Below are positions 17,364-25,907 of a DNA stretch of 64,000 nt, piece by piece. Both the position numbers and the translations under genes were made by a program. The notes below the pieces were generated by a model, which searched no databases, was not told the origin of the DNA, and saw only the letters and a list, made by a program, of their open reading frames with translations. Numbering within the stretch: position 1 is the stretch's first letter; each line of letters starts with the position of its first letter. Origin of the DNA: Lewinellaceae bacterium (GTDB lineage Bacteria > Bacteroidota > Bacteroidia > Chitinophagales > Saprospiraceae); contig JADJOD010000011.1 in the NCBI GenBank assembly GCA_016713985.1, positions 124,001-188,000 of the forward strand, in the 5' to 3' direction.

Positions 17364-18881
17364 ATGCAACTTCGTTCCGCGCTCATCTCCGTGTATTCGA
17401 AAGAGGGACTCGAACCTATTATTCGCCGTTTACATGAACTTGATGTTCAATTATTTAGCACCGGCGGCACTCAAAACTACATTCAAAAACTGGGTATCCC
17501 GGTTACCCCGGTAGAATCGCTGACCGGCTATCCGAGCATCCTCGACGGCCGGGTAAAAACCCTGCACCCTGCCGTATTCGGCGGACTGCTGGCGCGCCGC
17601 GAGCCGGAACACCTGGCCCAATTGCAGGAGTACAATATTCCGGAGATCGATTGTGTGATCGTTGACCTTTATCCATTTGAAGATACGGTTGCGGCCACCA
17701 GCGACCCGGCAGAAATCATCGAAAAAATCGACATCGGCGGGGTGTCTTTGATCCGTGCGGCGGCCAAAAACTGGAAAGACGTGGTGGCAGTGGCGAGTAA
17801 GGAGGAATACAGGCTCTTCCTCGACCTGTTAAACGAACAAAACGGCGAGTTTTCGGCGTACAATTGCCGGGAATTTGCCCGCCGCGCCTTTAAAGTCACT
17901 TCCAATTACGACGTGGCCATCTTCAACTGGTTCAATGAAGGCACGGCCGATATTTCCTTCAAATATTCCATTCACCGGTCCGATATACTGCGGTATGGCG
18001 AAAACCCACACCAGTCGGGCGTGTTTTTTGGCGATTTTGAAAAGGTATTCGACAAACTGAGCGGCAAAGCCATTTCCTACAACAACCTGGTCGATATCGA
18101 CGCCGCCGTGCAACTCATGCGTGAGTTCCAACTCGGCAAACCGGCCTTTGCCATTTTAAAACATACCAATGCCTGCGGCGTGGCCCGCCGTCATACGGTG
18201 CTGGAAGCCTGGCAAGCGGCCCTCGCCTGCGATACCACCTCGGCGTTCGGCGGTATTTTTATCACCAACACAAAAGTGGATTTGGCAACGGCCCAAGAGA
18301 TCAATAAACTCTTCTACGAAGTACTGATCGCGCCGGATTTTGAGCCGGCGGCGCTGGACCTGCTGAAAAAGAAAGAGCAACGTATCTTGTTGAAAATCAA
18401 AAACTTTGAAGTTGGAAAACGAACATTTCGCAGCCTTTTGAACGGCGTGGTGGAACAGGATGCCGACCTCAAGACCGAAACGGAGGCTGATTTAAAAACG
18501 GTGACCAAACGTGCGCCCACACCCAAAGAAGTGGGCGAATTGTTGTTTGCCGCCAAATGTTGCAAACACCTGAAATCGAACGCCATCGCCCTGATCAAAG
18601 AGCGCCAGTTGATCGGCATGGGCTGCGGCCAGCCCAGCCGGGTCGATGCGCTGAAACAAGCCATCGCAAAAGCAAAATCATTCGGATTTGACCTGAATGG
18701 GGCAGTTATGGCTTCCGACGCTTTTTTTCCTTTCCCGGATTGTGTGGAAATTGCGCACGAAGCGGGCATAACAGCGGTCATTCAACCCGGCGGCTCCATG
18801 AAAGATCAGGATTCGGTTGATGCCTGCAACAAACACGGCATGGCTATGGTGGTGACGGGGGTGCGGCATTTCAGGCATTAA
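17364..18881 (+). CDS. purH: bifunctional AICAR transformylase / IMP cyclohydrolase
   Basis: 505-aa enzyme for the last two steps of IMP synthesis. The N-terminal MGS-like IMP cyclohydrolase domain opens with ALISVYSKEGLEPIIRRL and has STGGTQNYIQKLGIPV, ILDGRVKTLHPAVFGG and DCVIVDLYPFEDTV. The C-terminal AICARFT domain has RYGENPHQSGVF, AFAILKHTNACGVA (catalytic Lys-His), TSAFGGIFITN, IGMGCGQPSRVDA, and the end ASDAFFPFPDCVEIAHEAG..QPGGSMKDQDSV. Length is standard and no residue appears missing. It stands alone, as purH usually does in Bacteroidota. The stop codon lies in a strong hairpin. Confidence 0.95.
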   Translation: MQLRSALISVYSKEGLEPIIRRLHELDVQLFSTGGTQNYIQKLGIPVTPVESLTGYPSILDGRVKTLHPAVFGGLLARREPEHLAQLQEYNIPEIDCVIVDLYPFEDTVAATSDPAEIIEKIDIGGVSLIRAAAKNWKDVVAVASKEEYRLFLDLLNEQNGEFSAYNCREFARRAFKVTSNYDVAIFNWFNEGTADISFKYSIHRSDILRYGENPHQSGVFFGDFEKVFDKLSGKAISYNNLVDIDAAVQLMREFQLGKPAFAILKHTNACGVARRHTVLEAWQAALACDTTSAFGGIFITNTKVDLATAQEINKLFYEVLIAPDFEPAALDLLKKKEQRILLKIKNFEVGKRTFRSLLNGVVEQDADLKTETEADLKTVTKRAPTPKEVGELLFAAKCCKHLKSNAIALIKERQLIGMGCGQPSRVDALKQAIAKAKSFGFDLNGAVMASDAFFPFPDCVEIAHEAGITAVIQPGGSMKDQDSVDACNKHGMAMVVTGVRHFRH

Positions 18882-18896
18882 AAACCTGAAATGCCG
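18864..18896. terminator. 12-bp perfect hairpin, bidirectional terminator candidate
   Basis: CGGCATTTCAGG at 18864-18875 pairs perfectly with 18885-18896, 9-nt loop. It includes the purH stop and separates purH from the convergent esterase gene. It lacks a long U-tract. Confidence 0.55.
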
Positions 18897-18915
18897 TATA
18901 AATTGAAAACGGGAT

Positions 18916-21091
18916 TTACATTTTCACCCATTTTGTTGTTGCATGCAAACCATCTGAGGCCACTTCCACAAAATAGATTCCGGGTGGTAAATTCGCAAAT
19001 CCGGATAAAGCAAGGTGATTTTCCCCTGTTTCGAGGCGGGTCTGCATGGAAACTACTCTGCCCTGCAAACCGCAAACTTTTAACTCCGCCATCGTTTCTT
19101 TTGCAGCAAACAGGTGCAAATATGCCTGTTCACGAGAGGGATTCGGTTCAATTTTCAGACTTGAAACACCGGATTCCTGCGGTTCAAGCGCCGCCACACT
19201 TGGATCAATCACGCTGATACGAACCCGCCGGATGTTTTCCCGGAATACATCGACCTGCGGGATGATCACCAAATCATCCGCCTGAACGGTCGTTTGGCCG
19301 CTTTGAAGGGTGCCGCCCGTGGCCACATCCTTCACCGACCAGTTGAGTAGTTTGCCGCTTACCGGTTTAAACTGTTTGGGTTTTCGGATTGCTACGTCGG
19401 CAGTCAGGGCGTTTACCGGGCAATTGTCATGGGCAAAGGGGGCGCCCGATTCCAGCCAGGCGACAACCGACCATCCTGCCGGCAAATCGGCGATATTATC
19501 GGAATCCCAGCGGTGATAACCTCCCCAGGTGCCCCAGTCGTCGCCTACGCCGGAAATGCCGGTGCCGGGTGTGCCGTCGCCCGGGTCGTTGTTTGCCGGA
19601 TCGAGCCAGTGGTTGAAAAAAGCGGGGAACGATACGTCAGAACGGAAATGATCTTCTTCATAGGCGATATCGTCCACCATGGTTTGTTGTGTGACCGCGT
19701 TGCCGTTGATCCAGTGATCGTTGTAATCCGGGCCGGTGTCGGGGCCGTGGGAGCGTTCGCTCCAATAGAGTTGCGCTCCCCAGCCAAGTGAATCGGCAGT
19801 ATGAAATTGTTCAACTACATATGCATCCCAGGACGCCCCGCTTTGTGTGTCATTCTTCCCTTCAAAAACCCGCAAAAGTGGAAGATCGCGTTGACTGGAC
19901 AAGCGGTATTCGAGGTTCATAACACGGGAGTAACCAATAACTTGCCCGTCATAACCCTTCAGATTGGTTGGGAAATTGAGCACGCTCGGGCCAAAAATTA
20001 CATCGATCAAAGCCGGTGGGTCATCTTCCTGAAAACCATTGTTCAAAATGGTGGCTGAGGCATAATGGTCCGGAAAAGCCTTGGCCAGCATAGTTGAACC
20101 CTTTGACCCCATGCTGTGACCATTGATATTGATTCGGTTGCGGTCAACATTAAAGTTGCGAATGAGCCATTCGTCGATCCAGATATAGCGGCGTTGGGTG
20201 TAGTTCACGATGGTATCCGTGGCGACCGGCGCATCACCCGTGAAAGGATCATAATTTTTCCGCCAGCCAAAATGCCGCGAAACGCCCTCAAAACCGCTGT
20301 AATAAGTCAGTAACTTGCCAAAAAGATCGTCGTTGTGCGCCAGTAATATACCTTTTGCCGGGTTGAGGCGAATATCCGTCCGGCTACCCGCAAGGGATTG
20401 CCGCGCGGTACCTCCGCCGCCATGCAGCCAAATGCTGAGCGGAATGCCGCCGGTGGTGTCGAGGCCAATCGGCGCGCTGACCAGGAATAAACTGGGCATT
20501 CCGTTTTTTGCAGCATTGGCCATGACGGGAAAATCGGGGCGGTTTTCCCAGTGATTTTGCCGGCCATCGGCCCACATGTAAAAGGCAAAACAGGCATAAT
20601 CAGAGTTAAACGGTGAAATGAATGTTTTTTGCAAATGGCATTCCACCGGGTCGCCCGAAGGATTGTATTGAAATGAAACTGCTGATACTGTGATATTTAT
20701 GCCCGGCGACACGGTTGTTTCACCCCCAGGCCACTACGGCAAAAAACAAAGCGCCTGCCTGGTGCGGTGTGGCGACGAACAAGGCTTCATTGCCGGCCAA
20801 TTGATAAATGCCCCCGTTCCCGTCGGGGATTCGGTAGGTGGCGGCGGAATCTACCTGCTCGCGGAGCGCCCCCGGGCCGTATTCTTCCTTAAAAAGCCGC
20901 CCGACCAGCGTGGCGTTCGCCGTATTGGTGAAGGACGTGGGTTTGGCGTATACGGCAAAGGTCTCCGGAAAAGGCGCCGATGCTTCCCAGACGATCCATA
21001 CCTGCCCGTCGGCGTACCAGGCGCGTACGTTGGTTTGGGAAAAAAGAGTGGCGGTAAAAAGCAGCAGGCCAAGTGTAAGGTTTTGCTTCAT
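18916..21091 (-). CDS. secreted alpha/beta-hydrolase (esterase/depolymerase-like) with type A T9SS domain, frameshifted
   Basis: Reconstructed 724-aa exported protein. The signal peptide MKQNLTLGLLLFTATLFSQ and an Fn3-like N-terminal domain lie in the 20720-21091 frame; the rest is in the 18916-20712 frame. Removing one C from the 5-C run at 20723-20727 joins them (VVAWG-ETTVSPGINITV). The catalytic domain shows the oxyanion region SIWLHGGGGTARQSL, nucleophile elbow NGHSMGSKGS, and SHGPDTGPDYNDHW with a likely catalytic His, as in PHB-depolymerase/feruloyl-esterase-like hydrolases. The C-terminus is a type A sorting domain (KIEPNPSREQAYLHLF..LPPGIYFVEV..). Substrate unknown. Probably surface-anchored or released through T9SS. 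Confidence 0.8.
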
Positions 21092-21190
21092 AAGGTTGGT
21101 TTATCCTGATAAGTCAATAGTGAGCAAGGTGAAATATTGACCCTGAAAAATCTGTTTCGTTTAATTTGCAGCCCAAAAATTTTATATCGA

Positions 21191-21820
21191 ATGTCTGTTC
21201 GCCAAAAAGCGGCCGAAATCGCCCGAATCCTGAATGAGTTGTATCCGGAAACGCCCATTCCACTCCGGCATGAAGACGCCTACACCCTGCTGGTTGCCGT
21301 TGTGCTGTCCGCACAGTGTACGGACGAACGGGTAAATCAGATTACCCCCAAACTTTTTGCACGGGCCGGCAATCCGGAGGAAATGGCTAAAGTCCCGGTC
21401 GATGAAATTCGCGAGATCATCAAACCCTGCGGTTTGTCGCCTGCCAAGTCAAAGGCAATCAGCGGTTTATCAAAAATAATTACGGAAAAACACGGCGGAA
21501 AAGTGCCGGAAAGTTTTGAAGCGCTGGAAGCCCTGCCCGGAGTGGGACACAAAACGGCGTCCGTGGTGATGTCGCAGGCATTTGGGTATCCCGCTTTCCC
21601 CGTGGATACACACATTCACCGGCTGGCAGCGCGTTGGGGGCTGAGTTCCGGAAAAAATGTGGAATTAACGGAGCGCGACCTGAAAGCCCTGTTTCCGGAG
21701 GAAACCTGGAACAAATTACACCTGCAAATAATCTATTTCGGACGTCAATACTGTCCGGCCCGCGGCCACAAGCCGGAAAAATGTCCGATCTGCTCTTTGT
21801 ACGGCATTGAAAAAGGTTGA
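21191..21820 (+). CDS. nth: endonuclease III
   Basis: 209-aa HhH-GPD DNA glycosylase/AP lyase for oxidised pyrimidines. It contains LVAVVLSAQCTDERVN, the helix-hairpin-helix ALPGVGHKTASVV with the catalytic Lys, and FPVDTHIHRLAARWG with the catalytic Asp. The C-terminal Fe-S region is unusual: the Cys pattern is C-x9-C-x2-C (YCPARGHKPEKCPICSLYG) and no fourth Cys follows, whereas the canonical loop is C-x6-C-x2-C-x5-C. The cluster is therefore probably absent or atypical. The ATG at 21191 is used because upstream in-frame sequence is not conserved-looking. It diverges from the esterase gene. Confidence 0.92.
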   Translation: MSVRQKAAEIARILNELYPETPIPLRHEDAYTLLVAVVLSAQCTDERVNQITPKLFARAGNPEEMAKVPVDEIREIIKPCGLSPAKSKAISGLSKIITEKHGGKVPESFEALEALPGVGHKTASVVMSQAFGYPAFPVDTHIHRLAARWGLSSGKNVELTERDLKALFPEETWNKLHLQIIYFGRQYCPARGHKPEKCPICSLYGIEKG

Positions 21821-21828
21821 TGGTATTA

Positions 21829-22344
21829 TTACTTTCCTTCACCACAGCGCCGTTTTGCTGCCTTTACGATATTTTTTGTAAACGCGATCTCCGGGGCTAT
21901 TGCCTGATATTCCGGCCTTTCGATGTTAAAATCCAAAGATTTTTCCACTTCGTCAAATTGTCCGCGATGAATGGCTAACTCATAATTGAACAAATTTTCG
22001 CGCTGAAACTGCCGGAAAGCGACAACGTGCGCCTCTTTGGGCTTTAATTTAATATAGGCGAAACAGAGCAATACGGCGACTAAAGAACCGATAAAACCGG
22101 AAAGCAGCAACATTTTGAAACCAAAACCGCCTTTTTGCAGTCTGAGTAATTCGTAGTCGTGTTGCAGGCGATGATTTTTATCACGTAATTCTTTATTTTG
22201 GTCATACAATGCCGACCATTCCTCTTTGTACTTTTGGATGTTCAATTCCGCTTCCGCAAGGGCATGTTCCAGAGAATCGATCCGTTTTTTTTGCTCAACA
22301 AGCAACTGGTCGACGTTTTCGTTGTTGGGTGAGCTGGATTTCAT
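21829..22344 (-). CDS. hypothetical coiled-coil membrane protein
   Basis: 171-aa protein of no recognised family. Residues ~10-72 form a strong heptad coiled coil (LLVEQKKRIDSLEHALAEAE..), followed by one transmembrane helix (MLLLSGFIGSLVAVLLCFAYI, about 78-98) and a ~70-residue C-terminal domain with several Glu/Arg. Without a signal peptide, the coiled coil is probably cytoplasmic and the C-terminus periplasmic. A CAAAAGTA (-7 TACTTTTG on the minus strand) lies 22 nt upstream of its start. It diverges from bshB1. Confidence 0.65.
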   Translation of the reverse strand: MKSSSPNNENVDQLLVEQKKRIDSLEHALAEAELNIQKYKEEWSALYDQNKELRDKNHRLQHDYELLRLQKGGFGFKMLLLSGFIGSLVAVLLCFAYIKLKPKEAHVVAFRQFQRENLFNYELAIHRGQFDEVEKSLDFNIERPEYQAIAPEIAFTKNIVKAAKRRCGEGK

Positions 22345-22365
22345 TTTTTAGTTGTTTTTGCAAGA

Positions 22366-22373
22366 CAAAAGTA
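22366..22373 (-). promoter_or_regulatory. -7 promoter element TACTTTTG for the coiled-coil protein gene
   Basis: Exact TAnnTTTG on the minus strand, 22 nt before the start at 22344, inside the 40-nt gap to bshB1. Confidence 0.45.
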
Positions 22374-22384
22374 AGTTTAAACGA

Positions 22385-23098
22385 ATGAAAGTTGACATTT
22401 TAGCCGTTGGTATTCATCCGGATGATGTGGAATTAAGCGCTTCGGGAACCCTGCTCCGGCATGCCGCACAGGGCAAAACTTTTGGTTTGCTGGATTTGAG
22501 TAAAGGTGAACTCGGTACCCGGGGCACTGCGGAAACCAGAGCGCAGGAAGCGCTCGATTCTGCCAGGATATTGGGAGCCGCATTCAGAGAAACGTTGGAT
22601 ATTCCGGACGGAATGTTTGTGCCGGGGCCGGATAACTGGCTGAAAATCATACGGGTTCTGCGTGTTTTCCGGCCGGAACTGGTATTATGCAATGCCCCCG
22701 ACGACCGGCATCCGGATCACGGCAGAGCGGCCAAAATGGTGCTTGACGCCTGTTTTTATGCCGGGCTGGAAAAGATCAAAACCCTGGACAAGGATGGAAG
22801 AGACCAGGAAAAATGGCGGCCACAGGCGGTGTACCATTATATTCAGGACAAACACCTGACCCCGGATTTTGTGGTCGATATAACACCGCACTTTCATCGA
22901 AAAATGGAAGCGATTATGGCCTTTCGTACCCAATTTTACGACCCGAAAGGCGAGGGGCCCGAAACTCCCATTTCCGGCAGGGATTTTATTGAATTTATGG
23001 AAGCAAAAGCAAGGGTTTTGGGCGACCTGTTCAGGTGCAATACGCAGAAGGGTTCATATTTTCGAGGACGCCCGGTGTGGACGATTTATTTGATTTGA
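22385..23098 (+). CDS. bshB1: bacillithiol biosynthesis deacetylase BshB1
   Basis: 237-aa PIG-L/LmbE zinc deacetylase. BshB1 removes acetyl from GlcNAc-malate to give GlcN-malate in bacillithiol synthesis. Zinc motifs are GIHPDDVELSASG (11-16 HPDDVE) and APDDRHPDHGRA (~105-116). LSKGELGTRGTAETRAQEA and MAFRTQFYDP are typical of the BshB1 subgroup in Bacteroidota. The ATG at 22385 gives the standard MKVDILAVGIHPDD start; the longer frame from 22352 would overlap the divergent promoter. bshA and bshC are not in the window. Confidence 0.9.
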   Translation: MKVDILAVGIHPDDVELSASGTLLRHAAQGKTFGLLDLSKGELGTRGTAETRAQEALDSARILGAAFRETLDIPDGMFVPGPDNWLKIIRVLRVFRPELVLCNAPDDRHPDHGRAAKMVLDACFYAGLEKIKTLDKDGRDQEKWRPQAVYHYIQDKHLTPDFVVDITPHFHRKMEAIMAFRTQFYDPKGEGPETPISGRDFIEFMEAKARVLGDLFRCNTQKGSYFRGRPVWTIYLI

Positions 23099-23159
23099 GG
23101 TAGTATTTCGTTTGTTACTTCGACGCAGGAAGCTTATGTTTGTTGGAAAATCACATGTT

Positions 23160-23564
23160 ATGAAGAAACTTTTTCCGTATATTTTTTCACTGCTGGCCAT
23201 CACGCTGATTCCGGCTTGCAGTGCCGAAAAAAAGTTTGCCAACCGCTTGAGGGGGCAGTGGCAGATTGCCAGGTACGATGTCAATGATGCGCGTATTGCG
23301 GCACAGGCCTTTACCAATCTGGGCACCATCACTTTTCACAAAAACCACACCGGCGAGGTGGATATGAAAAATATATTTACCCAAAACCGGAAGGCCGGCG
23401 CCAGCCGCATCGAATGGTCGAATACGGAAAATTCCGTAACCATCCGGGGCGAAGAGCCGGAGTTGGCAAAAGCATGGATCGTGGTGACCAACAAAAAGAA
23501 AACCCAGTTGTGGAAATCCACAGATGGTTTCAACCGGATACAAGAAATCGAATTAAAACGTTGA
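23160..23564 (+). CDS. lipocalin-like small lipoprotein
   Basis: 134-aa lipoprotein: signal MKKLFPYIFSLLAITLIPAC (Cys20) followed by a small beta domain beginning KKFANRLRGQWQIARYDV, with TITFHKNHTGEVDM and a Trp/Thr-rich end. This layout, GxW near the mature N-terminus and a ~110-residue beta barrel, fits the lipocalin-like small lipoproteins common in Bacteroidota. No ligand can be named. The ATG at 23160 opens the lipoprotein signal. It follows bshB1 by 61 nt. Confidence 0.65.
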   Translation: MKKLFPYIFSLLAITLIPACSAEKKFANRLRGQWQIARYDVNDARIAAQAFTNLGTITFHKNHTGEVDMKNIFTQNRKAGASRIEWSNTENSVTIRGEEPELAKAWIVVTNKKKTQLWKSTDGFNRIQEIELKR

Positions 23565-23615
23565 TTTGAAGCATTTTAATCATTATTCATAACCATTTAA
23601 ATCATTTTACAACTA

Positions 23616-24266
23616 ATGAAAAAGCTGTTAACCTTTTTCTGCACGGCAGCCCTTTTGCTGACCTTCATTGCCACTGCGAATGCCCAGGTGCGTTTTGGGG
23701 TAAAAGCCGGCCTCAATCTGGCAAACATCAAATTCAGCGGCCTTGAAGAACTGGAGCCCGAAACAAGTATGCTTCCGACCTTTATGGTAGGTGGCCAGGT
23801 CGAGTTTGACTTTGCTGAAAACCTCGGCTTGGGCATAGGCCTTCAGTTGAGTGGCAAAGGCGCCAAAAGCAAAACCGAATTTTTGGGCGAAACCATCGAA
23901 TCAAAGGTCACTCCCATGTACCTGCAAGTTCCGGTTATGTTGCAATACCGCAGCAGCGGATTTTTTGCCGCAGTTGGCCCTTATGCCGGTTTTGGCCTGT
24001 TTGGCAAGTCCAAGGCAGACGGCGCTGAAAGCGAAAATCTAAACTTCGGAAATTCCGTGGACGATGATCTTTCGCCGCTTGATTTTGGTGCGGCCATTGA
24101 ACTTGGGTATGAATTCGGCAGCCTGCGCGCTACCGCATCCTACAGCCTTGGCTTAGCCAATGCTTTGCCGAAAGATGCCGTGGAAGGCACCGATATCAAA
24201 GCCAAACACAATGTGATCGGTATTGCACTGACGTATCTGTTCGGCGGCGGATTGTTTAAACATTAA
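23616..24266 (+). CDS. outer membrane beta-barrel protein, tandem paralogue 1
   Basis: 216-aa PorT/OmpW-like eight-stranded barrel: signal peptide to ANAQ, then VRFGVKAGLNLANIKF, MLPTFMVGGQVEFDF, LGLGIGLQLSGKGAK, PMYLQVPVMLQYR, FFAAVGPYAGFGLFGK, LDFGAAIELGYEFGSLRA and the terminal GIALTYLFGGGLFKH ending near an aromatic as barrels do. It shares these blocks in order with the next two genes, so the three arose by tandem duplication. A terminator hairpin follows immediately. Confidence 0.8.
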   Translation: MKKLLTFFCTAALLLTFIATANAQVRFGVKAGLNLANIKFSGLEELEPETSMLPTFMVGGQVEFDFAENLGLGIGLQLSGKGAKSKTEFLGETIESKVTPMYLQVPVMLQYRSSGFFAAVGPYAGFGLFGKSKADGAESENLNFGNSVDDDLSPLDFGAAIELGYEFGSLRATASYSLGLANALPKDAVEGTDIKAKHNVIGIALTYLFGGGLFKH

Positions 24267-24269
24267 GAT

Positions 24270-24309
24270 AAGCCGTCCGGGAATAACAATCGTTTTCGGA
24301 CGGCTTTTT
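24270..24309 (+). terminator. intrinsic terminator after paralogue 1
   Basis: AAGCCGTCCG pairs with CGGACGGCTT across a ~20-nt loop and is followed by TTTTT at 24305-24309. Classic plus-strand rho-independent terminator. Confidence 0.8.
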
Positions 24310-24435
24310 GGTAAAAATGCACGACTATCACGCGGATATACCCAGTTATGGGTTTCTGTTTTTTCCTGTCACAGAATGTCTGCATTCTTGCCGGTAAATC
24401 CGAATACACTTTATTCTAAATTAAAACCACACAAA

Positions 24436-25044
24436 ATGAAAAAGATTTCTTCCCTTACTATTTTACTTGCACTCTGTCTGGGCGTTGCCACCAGCGCCAC
24501 CGCACAAGTACGTTTTGGCGTAAAAGCCGGCCTCAATCTGGCTAATCTTACCGGTGATGATCTTGATGGCACCAAAATGCTTCCCACGTTTATGATTGGC
24601 GGCCAGGCCGAATTTGGCTTGAGTGACGCACTGGGCCTCGGCGTTGGGCTTCAATTGCAGGGCAAAGGTGTCAAAGCCGAAGAAGAAGATGCCTCCATCG
24701 CGCCGATGTACCTGCAGGTACCCGTTTACCTGACTTATCGCAACAACGGTTTTTTTGCAGGCGTTGGCCCTTATTTTGGTTTCGGCATCGCCGGAAAAAA
24801 CAAATTCGACGGCGAAAGTGAAAATATTTCCTTTGGCAGTTCTTTTGACGACGACCTGAGTGCACTCGATTTTGGCGCAGGGCTCGAACTGGGTTATGAA
24901 TTCGGTAACCTGCGCGCTTCTGCTTCTTACAACCTTGGGCTTGCCAATGCCTTACCCAAAGACGTTGCTGATGAACTTGATTTGTCAGCAAAACACGCAG
25001 TTATCGGCCTGGCCCTGGCATACCTATTTGGCGCGGGAGAATAA
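24436..25044 (+). CDS. outer membrane beta-barrel protein, tandem paralogue 2
   Basis: 202-aa barrel closely related to the preceding gene: signal peptide MKKISSLTILLALCLGVA..TAQ, VRFGVKAGLNLANLTG, MLPTFMIGGQAEFGL, LGLGVGLQLQGKGVK, PMYLQVPVYLTYR, FFAGVGPYFGFGIAGK, LDFGAGLELGYEFGNLRA. It has a slightly shorter loop after strand 3. The ATG at 24436 begins the signal peptide; upstream in-frame residues are discarded. It has its own upstream gap (24310-24435) and a following hairpin, so it is probably transcribed separately. Confidence 0.8.
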   Translation: MKKISSLTILLALCLGVATSATAQVRFGVKAGLNLANLTGDDLDGTKMLPTFMIGGQAEFGLSDALGLGVGLQLQGKGVKAEEEDASIAPMYLQVPVYLTYRNNGFFAGVGPYFGFGIAGKNKFDGESENISFGSSFDDDLSALDFGAGLELGYEFGNLRASASYNLGLANALPKDVADELDLSAKHAVIGLALAYLFGAGE

Positions 25045-25074
25045 ATAATTTTTTCTGACAGGAACAAATTGTTG

Positions 25075-25112
25075 GACATGGGTCATCCCGGGTTTCGGTG
25101 ATGACCCATGTC
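25075..25112 (+). terminator. 13-bp perfect hairpin after paralogue 2
   Basis: GACATGGGTCATC (25075-25087) pairs perfectly with 25100-25112, loop 12 nt; only a short T-run follows. Terminator likely. Confidence 0.6.
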
Positions 25113-25185
25113 ATTTAAACTTAAAGGACCTGGTTTACAGGATTCCATTCCTGATTGACCACTTCAAATAATTCAATTCTCTACC

Positions 25186-25895
25186 ATGAAACAACTGCGA
25201 ACCTTCATTTTGTTTGTTGCTTTTTCGGCATCAACCCCTCTATCCTGGATGCACAAGTGCAGTTTGCCCTGAAAGCCGGCCTTAATGTGGCGAATGCTCC
25301 ATCATCCGATGATTATAACGATATATTTGAAGCGGCGTTGGGAGCGGAGTATAACCCACAGGCACTGCTTTCTTTTCATTTTGGCGGCCAGGTTGAATTC
25401 GGTCTGGGAGGAAACCTCGGGATGAGTGCAGGCCTCCAACTGACTGGCAAAGGCACCCGTTATGAATTTGAAAGTGTATTACAAGGTGTGCCTTATTCGG
25501 CCAAAGCGTACGAACGCCCCTTGTATTTGCAGGTGCCAGTGGCGCTTACCTACCGGAAAAACGGTTTTTATGCCGGTTTTGGTCCCTACGCCGGTTTTGG
25601 CATCAACGGGAATCTGAAAGTAAAAGTAAAGGTGCAGGGGCAATCGGAAAGTGATACCCAGGATATTAAATTCGGCAACTCCAGCGAAGATTATTACGCC
25701 CCGATTGACTTTGGCGCGGGATTCGAACTGGGTTACGAGTTTGGCCCGGTACGCATTTCCGGCTCTTATCAACTCGGGCTTTCAAATACCATCCCCAAAG
25801 ATCAGGTGAATGCTGCCAAAGATGCCGGGCTGGATCAAAAAAAGCGGAATAATGTGATCGGAATTTCGCTCGCGTATATTTTTCAAAAAGGATAA
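25186..25895 (+). CDS. outer membrane beta-barrel protein, tandem paralogue 3, frameshifted in signal peptide
   Basis: Reconstructed 236-aa third member of the tandem family: VQFALKAGLNVANAP, LSFHFGGQVEFGLGGNLGMSAGLQLTGKG, PLYLQVPVALTYRKNGFYAGFGPYAGFGI, IDFGAGFELGYEFG, terminal GISLAYIFQKG. It has longer loops, including an acidic one after strand 1. The signal peptide MKQLRTFILFVAFSAST starts at ATG 25186 in another frame; adding one base near 25235-25243 (acccctc) joins it to LDAQVQFALKAG. It converges with the CRTAC1-like gene at a 12-nt gap. Confidence 0.75.
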
Positions 25896-25907
25896 GCCGG
25901 GAGCGCC

